A DNA stretch of 51,841 bases from Frigididesulfovibrio sp031551885 (GTDB lineage Bacteria > Desulfobacterota > Desulfovibrionia > Desulfovibrionales > Desulfovibrionaceae): assembly GCA_031551885.1 (NCBI GenBank), contig JAVBMX010000003.1, positions 1 through 51,841 of the forward strand, in the 5' to 3' direction. The position numbers and the translations under genes are program-made. This document shows, in pieces, positions 32,738 through 44,821 of this stretch (position 1 is its first letter; every line of letters starts with the position of its first letter). Below the pieces are notes generated by a model that saw nothing but the letters and a program-made list of their open reading frames with translations, was not told the origin of the DNA and did not search any database.

Positions 32738-32787
32738 GAGCCCTCCAAAATTGTTTTTTGATCAGGTAAAGTCCCGACACGGGTTTG

Positions 32788-33573
32788 TCAATCTCTCGCG
32801 GGGATATCCACTTCCAGCACGACAATCATCTTCTTGTTCCCGGGTCTGTCCGCGAAATCCCGATGCAGGGCGGCCATGCCCTTGGCCGTGGAAAGATCCC
32901 GGCGATTGGCTTTGCCGGCGTCGCTGCTGGTCTGGTAGAGGAACGTTTCCCCTTTGTCGCCCTTGACGATGATGCCCACATGATAGTGCAACATCGTGTA
33001 GCCGGGCTGCTTCGTCTCTTTGCTGAACGAGATCAGGTAAAGCCTGCCGGGTTTGAAGCGCGGCAGGAGCTCGTCCCACGTCGCGTCGCTGTTCAGTTCC
33101 CAGCCGCGATAGGTTCCGTCGTATCCCGCCGGATCGGCGGTTTTGCCGCCCGGCAGCAACAATGCGCGTTTGAACCCTTCCGAAATGTTGCAGACGACGT
33201 CCCAGCCGAAATCCCAATCCTGCCCTTTGGCCGCGCCGGGACCGCTGTCCCCGGCGCGATCCCGCATGGCCTCGGCCGGAGTGAAGTTTTTCCCCAGCAC
33301 ATAGCGCGAGCCTTCCAAAACAAAACCGCTGCAGTTCAGTCCGGGAGTTTGGAACGTCGCCGAGGGGTCCGCGAACAGGGTCCAGCGCCCCTTTTCATCC
33401 AGGGTGCCGTCCTCGCGATAAGACAGGTTCACGAACGCATCCATTGTTTTGGCCGGACTGAGTCCCATTCCGGGCGGCGTGAAGCCCGCCGGGACCGACG
33501 GCGGGGGCGGCGATTTGGCGAGAGCGGATGTGACCGGACACAGCAGCAGAAGGACGAGCAGCAGAACGCGCAT
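32788..33573 (-). CDS. Exported putative cysteine peptidase, NlpC/P60-like
   Basis: A 261-residue protein with a signal peptide (LLLVLLLLCPVTSALA). The likely catalytic elements are a Cys in PGLNCSGFVLEG (near 78-89), and His in MLHYHVGIIVKGDKG, followed by FLYQTSSD, which together have the Cys-His spacing of NlpC/P60 endopeptidases. A domain database match is needed to be sure. The ATG overlaps the ASKHA stop by one base (TGATG), so it should be co-translated as the third gene of the operon. Confidence 0.7.
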   Translation of the reverse strand: MRVLLLVLLLLCPVTSALAKSPPPPSVPAGFTPPGMGLSPAKTMDAFVNLSYREDGTLDEKGRWTLFADPSATFQTPGLNCSGFVLEGSRYVLGKNFTPAEAMRDRAGDSGPGAAKGQDWDFGWDVVCNISEGFKRALLLPGGKTADPAGYDGTYRGWELNSDATWDELLPRFKPGRLYLISFSKETKQPGYTMLHYHVGIIVKGDKGETFLYQTSSDAGKANRRDLSTAKGMAALHRDFADRPGNKKMIVVLEVDIPARD

Positions 33574-35170
33574 CAGGCGGAACCCTCCCAGGCGAAGCGC
33601 ATATGGTTCGCAAAACGTTTATGAAACAGGGGATCTTCCGCCGGAGCGTGGGGCGTGACCCCGGCCGCCCAGCGGCCCAGGTTGACGCGCAGGGCCTCGC
33701 TTTGCAGCAGCAAGGCCGCGCCTTCCAGCGACGTGTTGCCGCAGGCCCGGATGCGCGTTGCCGCACCCGCCGGGAAAAAACCCAGCAGTTCCAAATCGTC
33801 GGCCACAACGTGCAGACCCAAGGCCCCGGCAACGTAAAAAACAGCCGGGTCGCGTGAATCCAGCCCGGCGGCGTCCAAAACCAGTTGCAGACCGAGCGAG
33901 AAGGCCGCTTTGACCTTGAGGATTTCCTCCACATCCCGCGCCGACAGGTACATGTCGCCGGGCAGGGAAAGGCGAAACCCGCCGGCATCTTCCGGCGCAA
34001 AAAACTTGCGCAGCAGCGGACTCTTTTCCGGAGTGAAATGCCCGCCCACGTCCATGGCGCCGGCACGGAGCAGGCAGGCCAGCAAGGACAGATGCCCCGT
34101 GCCGGAAATGCCGCGCGGGTCGGTATCCGCATCGTAGAACCGGGGCTCAAGGCCTTTGGGCGAAAGGGAAAAACCGGTGATCACTCCCGGACGTGCCTCG
34201 GAACCAAAGGTCAGGCCCGCGCCTTCCAGGGCGGGCCCCAGAGCCACAGAGGCGACGACGGCACGTTCCGGCGACAGGGCCAGAAGGATTTCGCCGTTGG
34301 TGCCGAGATCGGCCAAGACAAAAGGAAACGTCGGCGCTTCACCTGCAAAGGCTCCCGGAGCAAGCGCGGCATGCGCCAGGGCCGCGTACCCGGCGGAAAT
34401 GTCTCCACCCACGAAGGGGGACAACTGCGGGGGAATAAAAACCAGGGGATAATCCGGGGAATCCGGCAGCGTGGCCCAGAACCCGCCCTTGTGCGGCAGA
34501 CCGTACGGTGCGGACGCCAAACCGGATATGTTCCAGCCCACGGCCAGGGAGGTCATGGCCGGATTGCCGGCCAGGCAGACGGCCAGCACCTGCCCGCCCG
34601 TCTCCTCCACGATGTCTTCAAGAACCTTTCGGGTGACTTCGCGCAGACGCACAAAGCCGTCGTCGTCCCCGGCATAGGCCAGACGCGAAATCACATCCGC
34701 GCCCGCGCCCATTTGCGGGTTGATTCGGCAGCTTTCTCCCCTGCTTTCTCCATCAAGGGCGAGAACGCGCACGCACAGGGAGGTCGTGCCGAAGTCCACG
34801 GCAACGGAAACCGGTTCGTCCTCCTCGACATGGGGGTGCTTGGCGGCCGCAACGGCGGACGCGACGATCGGCCGAAGCAGCATACCCTCGCGCACCCGGT
34901 GCAGACACCCCAAGCGGATGCCGGATGCCAGCTCTTCCGGCGTGAGCACAAGGCGTTCCTTGGGCAGAGGGTCCGGCGTGGCACCGTTCACCTCAATGCC
35001 CATGCGGCAGCGGCGGCAGCGCCCGAGACCGGAGCACAAAACCGGCGCGGCCACCGGGCCGGACAGGTAGACGGCCTGCGCCGCCGTGTCGGTCGGCGGC
35101 ACCTCGCGGGAATACCGCCGCTCGCTCCCATCGGGCTCGGCAAGGACTATTTCTATGGAAAGGGATTCGT

Positions 35171-35174
<4 letters not shown>
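33573..35174 (-). CDS. ASKHA-domain protein with N-terminal [2Fe-2S] part (RACo-like)
   Basis: A 533-residue protein resembling reductive activators of corrinoid proteins (RACo/DUF4445). Residues 47-55 (CSGLGRCRRC) and a later Cys near 89 (RLGCLHR) fit a plant-type [2Fe-2S] cluster. The ATPase part has DFGTTSLCVRVLAL near 128-141, VCLAGNPAMTSL near 200-211, DLGTNGEI near 284-291 and a final VAGALGLHV. RACo uses ATP and reducing power to reactivate Co(II) corrinoids, but no corrinoid protein or methyltransferase is nearby, so the client is unknown. It overlaps the hybrid kinase (4 bases, ATGA) and the NlpC-like gene. Confidence 0.85.
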
Positions 35175-38584
<3,410 letters not shown>

Positions 38585-38645
38585 CAAAAATCCACAGCCG
38601 GGCGGGGTTGAAGGTCATGACGCGCCGCCTTGACGAGTCACGGGG

Positions 38646-38674
38646 TTGACCATAGAGTATACTTTGTATACGAA
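38646..38674 (+). promoter_or_regulatory. Candidate promoter with palindromic operator for the nitroreductase
   Basis: TTGACC (38646-38651), 17-base spacer and TACGAA (38669-38674). In the spacer lies the palindrome GTATAC-TTT-GTATAC (38657-38671), as expected for a repressor or redox regulator. No local regulator gene is present. Confidence 0.45.
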
Positions 38675-38744
38675 TATACAATAAAATACCATTTTTCACA
38701 GAATCCCACAAGCGGAAGCCGAAAATTCAACCAAGGATTTTGCC

Positions 38745-39428
38745 ATGCGCATGTCCCAAAATGCATCCAACCTTTTGCCGTCTCAAGAAAAAACTCAAGA
38801 GCAAGCCGATGCGCCTCTCTGCATGGCGCGGAGGCGCCTTCTTCAATACTTTGGCGCGGGAAGCCTCGCTTTGGCCGCCGGGTCGCTCGGCACACCGACC
38901 CCGGCCCGTGGAGAGGACCCCGGCCTGATCTCCGTCATTCGCTCCCGTAGAAGCGTTCGGGAATATACCGGCGAACCGTTGCGCCAAGAAACCCTGCAGA
39001 CCGTTCTGGCGGCCGGCATGAGCGCTCCGAGCGCCCAAAACAGCCGCCCCTGGCACTTCGTGGTGCTGACTCCCGGCAAAGGGCTGCACCTGATCGACCG
39101 AATCATTCCCATGACGGCCTATACGGCCAAAGCCGGAGCCGCCGTTCTGGTCTGCGTGGACACCTCGGTGGAGCCCGGCAAAGAACAGGCCATTCTCTCC
39201 ACCGCCTGTTGCGCGCAAAACATGCTCTTGGCCGCCCGCGCCCTCGACCTCGGCGCGGTCTGGGTTTCCGTCTACCCCTCCCAAGAGTATGTGGATGCTT
39301 GGCGGGAAGCGGTACACCTGCCGCCGCAAATGATGCCCCTGTGCGTGATGCCCATCGGCAAGCCGATCGTTCCGCCGCAGCCCGTGGACCGCACCGACGC
39401 CTCCCGCATCCACTACGAAACCTGGTAG
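38745..39428 (+). CDS. Nitroreductase-family flavoprotein with Tat signal
   Basis: A 227-residue protein. Residues 28-55 form a twin-arginine leader (ARRRLLQYFGAGSLALAAG), unusual for this mostly cytoplasmic family. The nitroreductase fold follows: VIRSRRSVREYTGEPL near 63-78, SAPSAQNSRPWHFVVLT near 91-107, STACCAQNMLLAARALDLGAVWV near 148-170. FMN is the expected cofactor, folded before export. ATG 38745 has AAGGA upstream; the second Met two codons on is also possible. Confidence 0.9.
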   Translation: MRMSQNASNLLPSQEKTQEQADAPLCMARRRLLQYFGAGSLALAAGSLGTPTPARGEDPGLISVIRSRRSVREYTGEPLRQETLQTVLAAGMSAPSAQNSRPWHFVVLTPGKGLHLIDRIIPMTAYTAKAGAAVLVCVDTSVEPGKEQAILSTACCAQNMLLAARALDLGAVWVSVYPSQEYVDAWREAVHLPPQMMPLCVMPIGKPIVPPQPVDRTDASRIHYETW

Positions 39429-39480
39429 CCCTCGGGGCGAGCCGGGAACACCCCGCAAAGCCGAACGGCCCTTTACCGCC

Positions 39481-39520
39481 ATGTCCCGGCCGATCATCTT
39501 TGGATGATCGGCCGGGACAT
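39481..39520. terminator. Perfect 18-bp inverted repeat, bidirectional terminator
   Basis: ATGTCCCGGCCGATCATC (39481-39498) pairs with 39503-39520 around TTTG. It lies between convergent nitroreductase and pgl. Confidence 0.7.
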
Positions 39521-39612
39521 GTTCTTATCATCGAAATCTGAAAAAAACGAACGGGCGGGCGGCGGGGCGGGCCGTTGCCGGGGAACCCACCGGGCGCGGC
39601 GAACGCCGGGGC

Positions 39613-40344
39613 TTACCCTTGGTAAGCCTGCTCGTCGATGACCCAGCACAACCTGCCGTTGTGCGGGCGCACCATTTGCGCCGGCAGCATGGGCGCGGCC
39701 ATGAGGTTCAGCGCGGTGGAAAGCACATGGTGCTTTTCCCGGCCGGAAGCCAAAAAGATGCAGCACCGGGCGTTGTTCAGCACCGGCAGAGTGAGGGTGA
39801 GACGCGGTGTGGACGTGGCCGAGGGGTAGACATCGGCCACCAACGCGTCTTCTATTTTCAGGGCCTGATCGCCGGGGAACAGCGACCCGGTGTGGCCGTC
39901 TTTGCCCACGCCGAGCAGCACGCAATCGAAGCGCGGCGGCTCCCCGGGCAGCAGGCTGAAGTGCTCGCCCAACAGCTTTTCATAGGCGGCGGCGGCGTCT
40001 TGAGGGCGATCTTCGCCTTTCATGCGATAAAATCGGGTGGCATCCACGCGAGAAAACAGTTCCTGCCGCGCGACGCGGTAGTTGCTCTCGGGGTCTTCCG
40101 GAGAAACGCACCGTTCATCCACCCAGTAGACAACCGTGCGGTTCCAGTCCACCAACCCGGCCTTGGCGGGCGAAGCAAGCAGACGAAACAACGGCAACGG
40201 GGTCTTGCCCCCGGAAACGGCTAGATTGAATTGCCCGTTGCGGGCATAGGCTTTTTCCGCTTGCGCGGCGATGATGTCGACGGCCGTTTCGGCCATGGCT
40301 TCCACATCGCGCGTCACGTACAGGGAAAGGTGGGTCGTGGTCAT
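39613..40344 (-). CDS. pgl: 6-phosphogluconolactonase
   Basis: A 243-residue enzyme of the oxidative pentose phosphate pathway. Its family motifs are LAVSGGKTPLPLFRLL near 43-58, VYWVDERCVSPEDPESNYRVAR near 74-95 and DCVLLGVGKDGHTGSLFPG near 140-158. The start is ATG 40344 with GGGGA five bases upstream; longer frames upstream run into AT-rich non-coding DNA. No zwf or gnd gene is adjacent. Confidence 0.94.
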   Translation of the reverse strand: MTTTHLSLYVTRDVEAMAETAVDIIAAQAEKAYARNGQFNLAVSGGKTPLPLFRLLASPAKAGLVDWNRTVVYWVDERCVSPEDPESNYRVARQELFSRVDATRFYRMKGEDRPQDAAAAYEKLLGEHFSLLPGEPPRFDCVLLGVGKDGHTGSLFPGDQALKIEDALVADVYPSATSTPRLTLTLPVLNNARCCIFLASGREKHHVLSTALNLMAAPMLPAQMVRPHNGRLCWVIDEQAYQG

Positions 40345-40601
40345 GAAAATCCCCGTTGCTGCTTGGTGTTGCATGAATATCCGTACGTATAGAGGAAAGC
40401 GCCGATCGTCGCAAGGCCGCCGACACGGAAGACGACCGGTCGTTTCCGCCAGCCACCCTCCCCACCCGGCTCCCCTTCCGCCGTCGCGGCTCTGAAGCAG
40501 CCTCGGCCATCGCGACTTTTTGCGCAAAAAGACAATAGAACAAGTAGTAATAATGACGGTATATTCCCACTCCGACACCACGTATTTTCGCATAAAATAT
40601 A

Positions 40602-40629
40602 TTGACAATGATCATCATAATCATATAGT
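40602..40629 (+). promoter_or_regulatory. Strong promoter overlapped by a Fur-box-like sequence
   Basis: TTGACA (40602-40607), 16-base spacer, TATAGT (40624-40629). GACAATGATCATCATAATC at 40604-40622 matches the 19-base Fur consensus (GATAATGATAATCATTATC) at 16 positions and covers the -35 box and spacer. This would let an iron-loaded Fur block RNA polymerase. It drives the plus strand toward the decaheme cytochrome about 300 bases away. Confidence 0.65.
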
Positions 40630-40925
40630 TTTTCCAAAAAATAACTCTGGAATATCATTATAGTATAATTCAATTTCATGCTGTGATGATACTTTTCTTC
40701 TGTTCATGCATGCACCCGCGGTGGCACCATGCTCTACATTCCTTTCTTGTTCAGCCCAAGCCCTCCCGCAGAGGCGGCTTGCTCGTGCCATTCGGACCGG
40801 CCGGGTTCTCCGTTGTATGTGCCTCTTTTTTTTATCGCCATATCGATTTTAAATTTCATTTTCATGCTATCGCCGCAAATGCCTTTGCCACAGGGCATTC
40901 ACCCTTAACCTATTGAGGAGGATCG
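40630..40925 (+). other. Long leader of the decaheme operon
   Basis: About 296 bases with no convincing gene. The open frame at 40683-40916 has unlikely composition and no ribosome site. A strong GAGGAGG ribosome site for the cytochrome is at 40915-40921. Confidence 0.5.
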
Positions 40926-41744
40926 ATGAGATATACGCTCATCGTGGGTTTGCTGTTGTTGTCGACCTGTCTGGTGCTTCGGGCCGGACCGGCCAAAGCG
41001 GCCGAGTGCGCGGACTGCCACGCCGTGACGGAAGACAAATTCCGCAAAAACGTCCACGGGGCACAGGGCATATCCTGTGTCTCCTGCCACGGGCAAGCCG
41101 CCGGGCATCGCGAAGACCCCGACGTGAAGGACTACCTGAATTGTAAGGACAGAGCCAATTTTGAAACGATCAACGCGGCCTGCCTGAAGTGCCACGCCAA
41201 GAACCGCAAGATGATGTACTGGGAGGGGTCCGAGCACCAAAGCTCCGACGTGTCCTGCACATCCTGCCATAAAGTCCACACCGTCGGCACCAAGGGCGTG
41301 TCGTCCGAAAGCTGCATGTCCTGCCACGCCGACGTGCGCCGCGACGCAAACAAGTTCTCGCACCACCCCATCAAGGAAGGCCGGATGCAGTGTTCCGCGT
41401 GCCACAACGTGCACGGCTCGTCCGCCCCTTCCCTGCTGAACAAAAGCACTACGAACGAACTGTGCATCTCCTGCCACACGGAAAAGCGCGGTCCTTTCCG
41501 CTTCGCCCACGCGCCGGTCGAGGAAAACTGCCTCACCTGCCACAAGCCGCACGGCTCGACCTCGCCCCGGCTCCTGGCCCAGAACCTGCGCAGCACCTGC
41601 ACCAACTGCCACGTTTTTGCCAGAAAACGCAACCTGCAGCCCGACACCATCGGCTCCGCGCAGCCGTCCATGATGGTGCGGGGTTCCTGCCTGAACTGCC
41701 ACGGGGACATCCACGGCTCGAACACGGACTACCACTTCCGCTGA
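40926..41744 (+). CDS. DmsE/MtrA-family decaheme c-type cytochrome
   Basis: A 272-residue periplasmic protein with a signal peptide (LLLLSTCLVLRAGPAKA). Ten CxxCH haem-binding motifs are present: CADCH, CVSCH, CLKCH, CTSCH, CMSCH, CSACH, CISCH, CLTCH, CTNCH and CLNCH. This is the size and haem count of DmsE/MtrA proteins that plug an outer-membrane porin and carry electrons across it. The GAGGAGG ribosome site is at ideal spacing. The porin gene follows 71 bases later. No haem lyase or outer-surface cytochrome is present locally. Confidence 0.96.
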   Translation: MRYTLIVGLLLLSTCLVLRAGPAKAAECADCHAVTEDKFRKNVHGAQGISCVSCHGQAAGHREDPDVKDYLNCKDRANFETINAACLKCHAKNRKMMYWEGSEHQSSDVSCTSCHKVHTVGTKGVSSESCMSCHADVRRDANKFSHHPIKEGRMQCSACHNVHGSSAPSLLNKSTTNELCISCHTEKRGPFRFAHAPVEENCLTCHKPHGSTSPRLLAQNLRSTCTNCHVFARKRNLQPDTIGSAQPSMMVRGSCLNCHGDIHGSNTDYHFR

Positions 41745-41815
41745 TTCTTTTCGCGACCGATCCCGGTCGGAGCTTCTCCCGCCGGGAGTAAAAGAACTTT
41801 TTTTCAGGAGAGCAT

Positions 41816-43990
41816 ATGAAACGTTTGTTTATGGGCCTCGTCCTCGCCTGCCTCTCTCTCCCCGCGGCGGCCGCGGCGGAAGAAACCGCCCGGGCTCCCG
41901 CCGACTCCAACGTGAACCACACAAGCGAAGCCGCCCAGGCCCCTGCAGGCATAAGCGGCCAAAACGCCACTGAGTCGACTTCATCCTATACCTTGGGCGA
42001 CCTGGGCGTGAAATACAACGGCAGCGGCATCAGCGGCAGCAAAGCCAAAGGCAACGAATACGGACAAATGAGCGACGGCCCGACGGCTTCGGGCGTGTTC
42101 GAATGGGCCGACGGCCCCTATACGGCCCGCTTCAGCGGGGAGTTTACCGGCGACGGCGCCGCCCACAACGACGGCTACCAAAGCAAGTGGTACGACTTTC
42201 AGGGGAAGTTTGAAAAAAGCGACCACTATCGCCTGACAGGCTACGCCAACAGCATCGGGCACAACATTTCGGACGGCCTCACCGACAAGCGGAGCATTTA
42301 CGATTCCGTCTATGCCCGCCAGACCGGGGTCCGCAACGAGTTCACCTACAATAAAGTGCACTCCACGGCCGGCGTCGGCGGGGAAGCCTCCTACGGCACG
42401 CCCTTCTTCGCCGCGTTCAACATCGACACCCGCTCGGTGGAGGGCCTTTTGCCGCTTTACAACGTGAACAGCGCCAACGTTCCCTACGAGCTGGATTACC
42501 GGGTCAACACCCTGAGCGGCCAGGCCGGGTACCGCGATTCGCGCCTGACCATGCTCGTCGACGCCGGCATGGACAGCCTGGACAACAATATGGAGAAGGA
42601 ACTGCGGGCGAACCGCAACGCCGCCGGAGCCCTGACCGGAAACACCCGCATGCCGGTGCAGGAATCCGAAAGCTGGCGCGTGGGCGGCGAACTCGCCCTG
42701 CGTCTGCCCGAATACCGCACCACCCTCACGGCCAACGGCAAGTTCTCGCACCTGTCTTCCGACACCATCGCCTCCAGCCGCAGCTCGGGCAACACCGCCG
42801 CCACGGCCTGGGACCAGTACGAAGGCGACATCGACAACACCATCTTCAACGCGACCCTGGTTTCCTCGCCGTTCAAAGGCTTCACCGCCAAGCTGTACAC
42901 CCGCTGGTTCGATCGCGACAACAACTCGGAAATCACTTACAACCCCAATGTCGTCGTCACCCAGCAAATGCTGGCCCGTGACCAGATGTCCCTGTTCGAG
43001 TACAGCAAGCAGACCTTCGGCGGCGAACTGGCGCAGCGCTTCGGTGGAGGGTACAAGCTGAGCGGCGGCTACGAGATGATGAACACCTCCCGTAACGCCT
43101 ACGGCATCACCAAGGTACGCGATACGGACGACCAGCGGGCCTGGGCGCAATTCAACGCGCCCCTCGGCGACGTGGTCGACGGCCATATCCGCTACCAATT
43201 CCTGAACCGCGATTCCTCCGACGTGGTCGACACCACCGACGGCGTGGTCACCAACCCTTCCTCGGGCGTCATCGCCCCGTGGTTCTCGTATCTCGATACG
43301 GCCGACAAAAACCAACACCTCTTGGAGGTCGGCCTCGACTTCTCGTTGACCGAGCGGCTTTCCATGGGCGCGGCGTATGTCTATACCCTGGACGACTACG
43401 CGCGCGGGGACGACATCCTCGGCATGGAAAAGTCGGAAAAGCACGCTGGAACCCTGGACATGTCGTACGAAGTCGGCCCGGCCCGCCTGAATGCTTACGG
43501 CACCGTCGAATACGGCAACACGCGCACCAAATCGCGGGTCTTCAACGGCGCGGCCAACGCCGACCCCACCCTGCCGGACAAAGCGGGTTCCTTCAACTGG
43601 CACTATGATGAAAAGTGCATCACCTATTCTTTGGGCTTCAACGGCACGTTCGACGTGATCAAAGACACCCTGACGTTTGACGTTTCCTACGATTACTCGC
43701 AGAGTGACGGACACACACGGTTGGATATCCCGGCCGTGGCCGGCTACCAGCGGGAAACCATCAACCCGGTGGACGACTACACCCAGCATACCGTGGACGC
43801 CGGACTCACCTACTCCCTCGGCGAAGGGCACGGCGTGCGTCTGGGTTACTCCTACGCCCGGCTCAACTACGACGACTGGGCCTACAACGATACCGTCACG
43901 GACGCCCAGCGCCTGAGCGACGGCAACTACCTGGTGGACTCCAGCTACGAAGCCCACGCCGTGGGCCTGTCGTACCGGTATGATTTTTAG
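41816..43990 (+). CDS. MtrB/PioB-type outer-membrane beta-barrel porin
   Basis: A 724-residue exported protein with signal peptide (LFMGLVLACLSLPAAAAA). The mature part is a long alternation of aromatic and polar residues typical of a large barrel, ending in the outer-membrane C-terminal signature (GLSYRYDF). It is the size and position of MtrB porins that sheath a decaheme cytochrome. The N-terminal CxxC of Shewanella MtrB is absent; the mature protein has only one Cys (DEKCITYS). Its terminal hairpin follows immediately. Together with the previous gene it forms an outer-membrane electron conduit. Confidence 0.9.
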   Translation: MKRLFMGLVLACLSLPAAAAAEETARAPADSNVNHTSEAAQAPAGISGQNATESTSSYTLGDLGVKYNGSGISGSKAKGNEYGQMSDGPTASGVFEWADGPYTARFSGEFTGDGAAHNDGYQSKWYDFQGKFEKSDHYRLTGYANSIGHNISDGLTDKRSIYDSVYARQTGVRNEFTYNKVHSTAGVGGEASYGTPFFAAFNIDTRSVEGLLPLYNVNSANVPYELDYRVNTLSGQAGYRDSRLTMLVDAGMDSLDNNMEKELRANRNAAGALTGNTRMPVQESESWRVGGELALRLPEYRTTLTANGKFSHLSSDTIASSRSSGNTAATAWDQYEGDIDNTIFNATLVSSPFKGFTAKLYTRWFDRDNNSEITYNPNVVVTQQMLARDQMSLFEYSKQTFGGELAQRFGGGYKLSGGYEMMNTSRNAYGITKVRDTDDQRAWAQFNAPLGDVVDGHIRYQFLNRDSSDVVDTTDGVVTNPSSGVIAPWFSYLDTADKNQHLLEVGLDFSLTERLSMGAAYVYTLDDYARGDDILGMEKSEKHAGTLDMSYEVGPARLNAYGTVEYGNTRTKSRVFNGAANADPTLPDKAGSFNWHYDEKCITYSLGFNGTFDVIKDTLTFDVSYDYSQSDGHTRLDIPAVAGYQRETINPVDDYTQHTVDAGLTYSLGEGHGVRLGYSYARLNYDDWAYNDTVTDAQRLSDGNYLVDSSYEAHAVGLSYRYDF

Positions 43991-44012
43991 GGAAAGATGA
44001 TGAACTAATTTA

Positions 44013-44065
44013 TTGGGGAGGTTCCACCTCCCCAAACCCCACCGCCAAGGGGGTTACCCCCTTGG
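44013..44065 (+). terminator. Two-hairpin element after the porin gene
   Basis: TTGGGGAGG/CCTCCCCAA (44013-44035) and CCAAGGGGG/CCCCCTTGG (44045-44065), the same two-hairpin pattern found after rel, SNF2 and iorB. Confidence 0.7.
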
Positions 44066-44078
44066 AACCCATATGCGT

Positions 44079-44110
44079 CCGGCCTTTTCCGCAAAAACGG
44101 AAAAGGCCGG
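44079..44110. terminator. Hairpin with A/T-rich stem
   Basis: CCGGCCTTTTCCG (44079-44091) pairs with CGGAAAAGGCCGG (44098-44110). It reinforces termination between the porin operon and the convergent PAS-like gene. The remaining 44111-44251 shows nothing further. Confidence 0.6.
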
Positions 44111-44251
44111 ATGCTTCGGTGCGCAGAGAGGCCGTTCGCGCTTAAATTTTTTGTGCCTTTGGGGCGAACGTATGACAACGTTCGCCGTCCGCTACGGCAG
44201 CGCGCGACACGCCTGCCGCAAACGGCACGTTCAGTTGATGCCGCCGCAAAG

Positions 44252-44617
44252 TCAGCCCTCCGACTCTGTATAGTCTTTTGTATATCCCACGCCAAAATGG
44301 AGATAGTAGTCGGGATAACCGTCTATAGGCAGCCAAAAGGCTACAGTTCCGATTTTGCCGTCCTGAACCGAAGGAGTCGCTTTCCAGGCGGCTTTCTGTT
44401 CCTTGATTGTTTTTTGCGCCTTGCAACCTTTATGCCCTTCCGCAGGGCCATGCTTGGCGCAAATCATCCCGACTTCCCTCCCGATTGCCCCGGCGGCCGG
44501 ATTGACGGCCAGCACCAGAAAGGATTTATGGGTCAACTGCACACATTCGGGAAAGTGATCCCACATCAGGTGAAAACTTTCCAAAAGCTTCTCATCCACT
44601 TGAATGCCCTCTTGCAT
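44252..44617 (-). CDS. Small PAS-like protein with three Cys, unknown
   Basis: A 121-residue soluble protein. SFLVLAVNPAAGAIGREVGM (near 32-51) and the later FWLPIDGYPDYYLHFGVGYTKDY (near 93-115) have the strand pattern of a PAS fold, with a Cys/His-rich middle (ICAKHG, HKGCKAQK). I believe similar single-domain proteins occur in sulfate reducers, but I cannot name a family. No output domain is attached, so it may be a free sensor or a haem/metal-binding protein. Confidence 0.7.
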   Translation of the reverse strand: MQEGIQVDEKLLESFHLMWDHFPECVQLTHKSFLVLAVNPAAGAIGREVGMICAKHGPAEGHKGCKAQKTIKEQKAAWKATPSVQDGKIGTVAFWLPIDGYPDYYLHFGVGYTKDYTESEG

Positions 44618-44720
44618 AGAGCTACCTCCTCTTCAATGTGATCCGTACGCCGCATGGGACGACGCAAAAAGTCACGCCCGGCGGCGCTGCCCACCGAATG
44701 GATTCGCCCCCGAGACCGAA

Positions 44721-44750
44721 AACGGCTCCCGATACCCGTCGGGAGCCGTT
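44721..44750 (-). terminator. Hairpin terminator after the YkgJ-like gene
   Basis: AACGGCTCCCGA (44721-44732) pairs with TCGGGAGCCGTT (44739-44750) around six bases. It follows the YkgJ-like stop on minus by about 70 bases. Confidence 0.65.
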
Positions 44751-44821
44751 TCGCACCCTCTCCGCCAGAGGAGAGGGTGTGTCGTCATTCTTCCGCCCCG
44801 CTCCGCCGTGTTGGGCCGGCC

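Noticed and set aside
40683..40916. A 77-codon frame in the decaheme leader
   Set aside because: No ribosome site and odd His/Phe-rich composition; fits a leader better than a gene.
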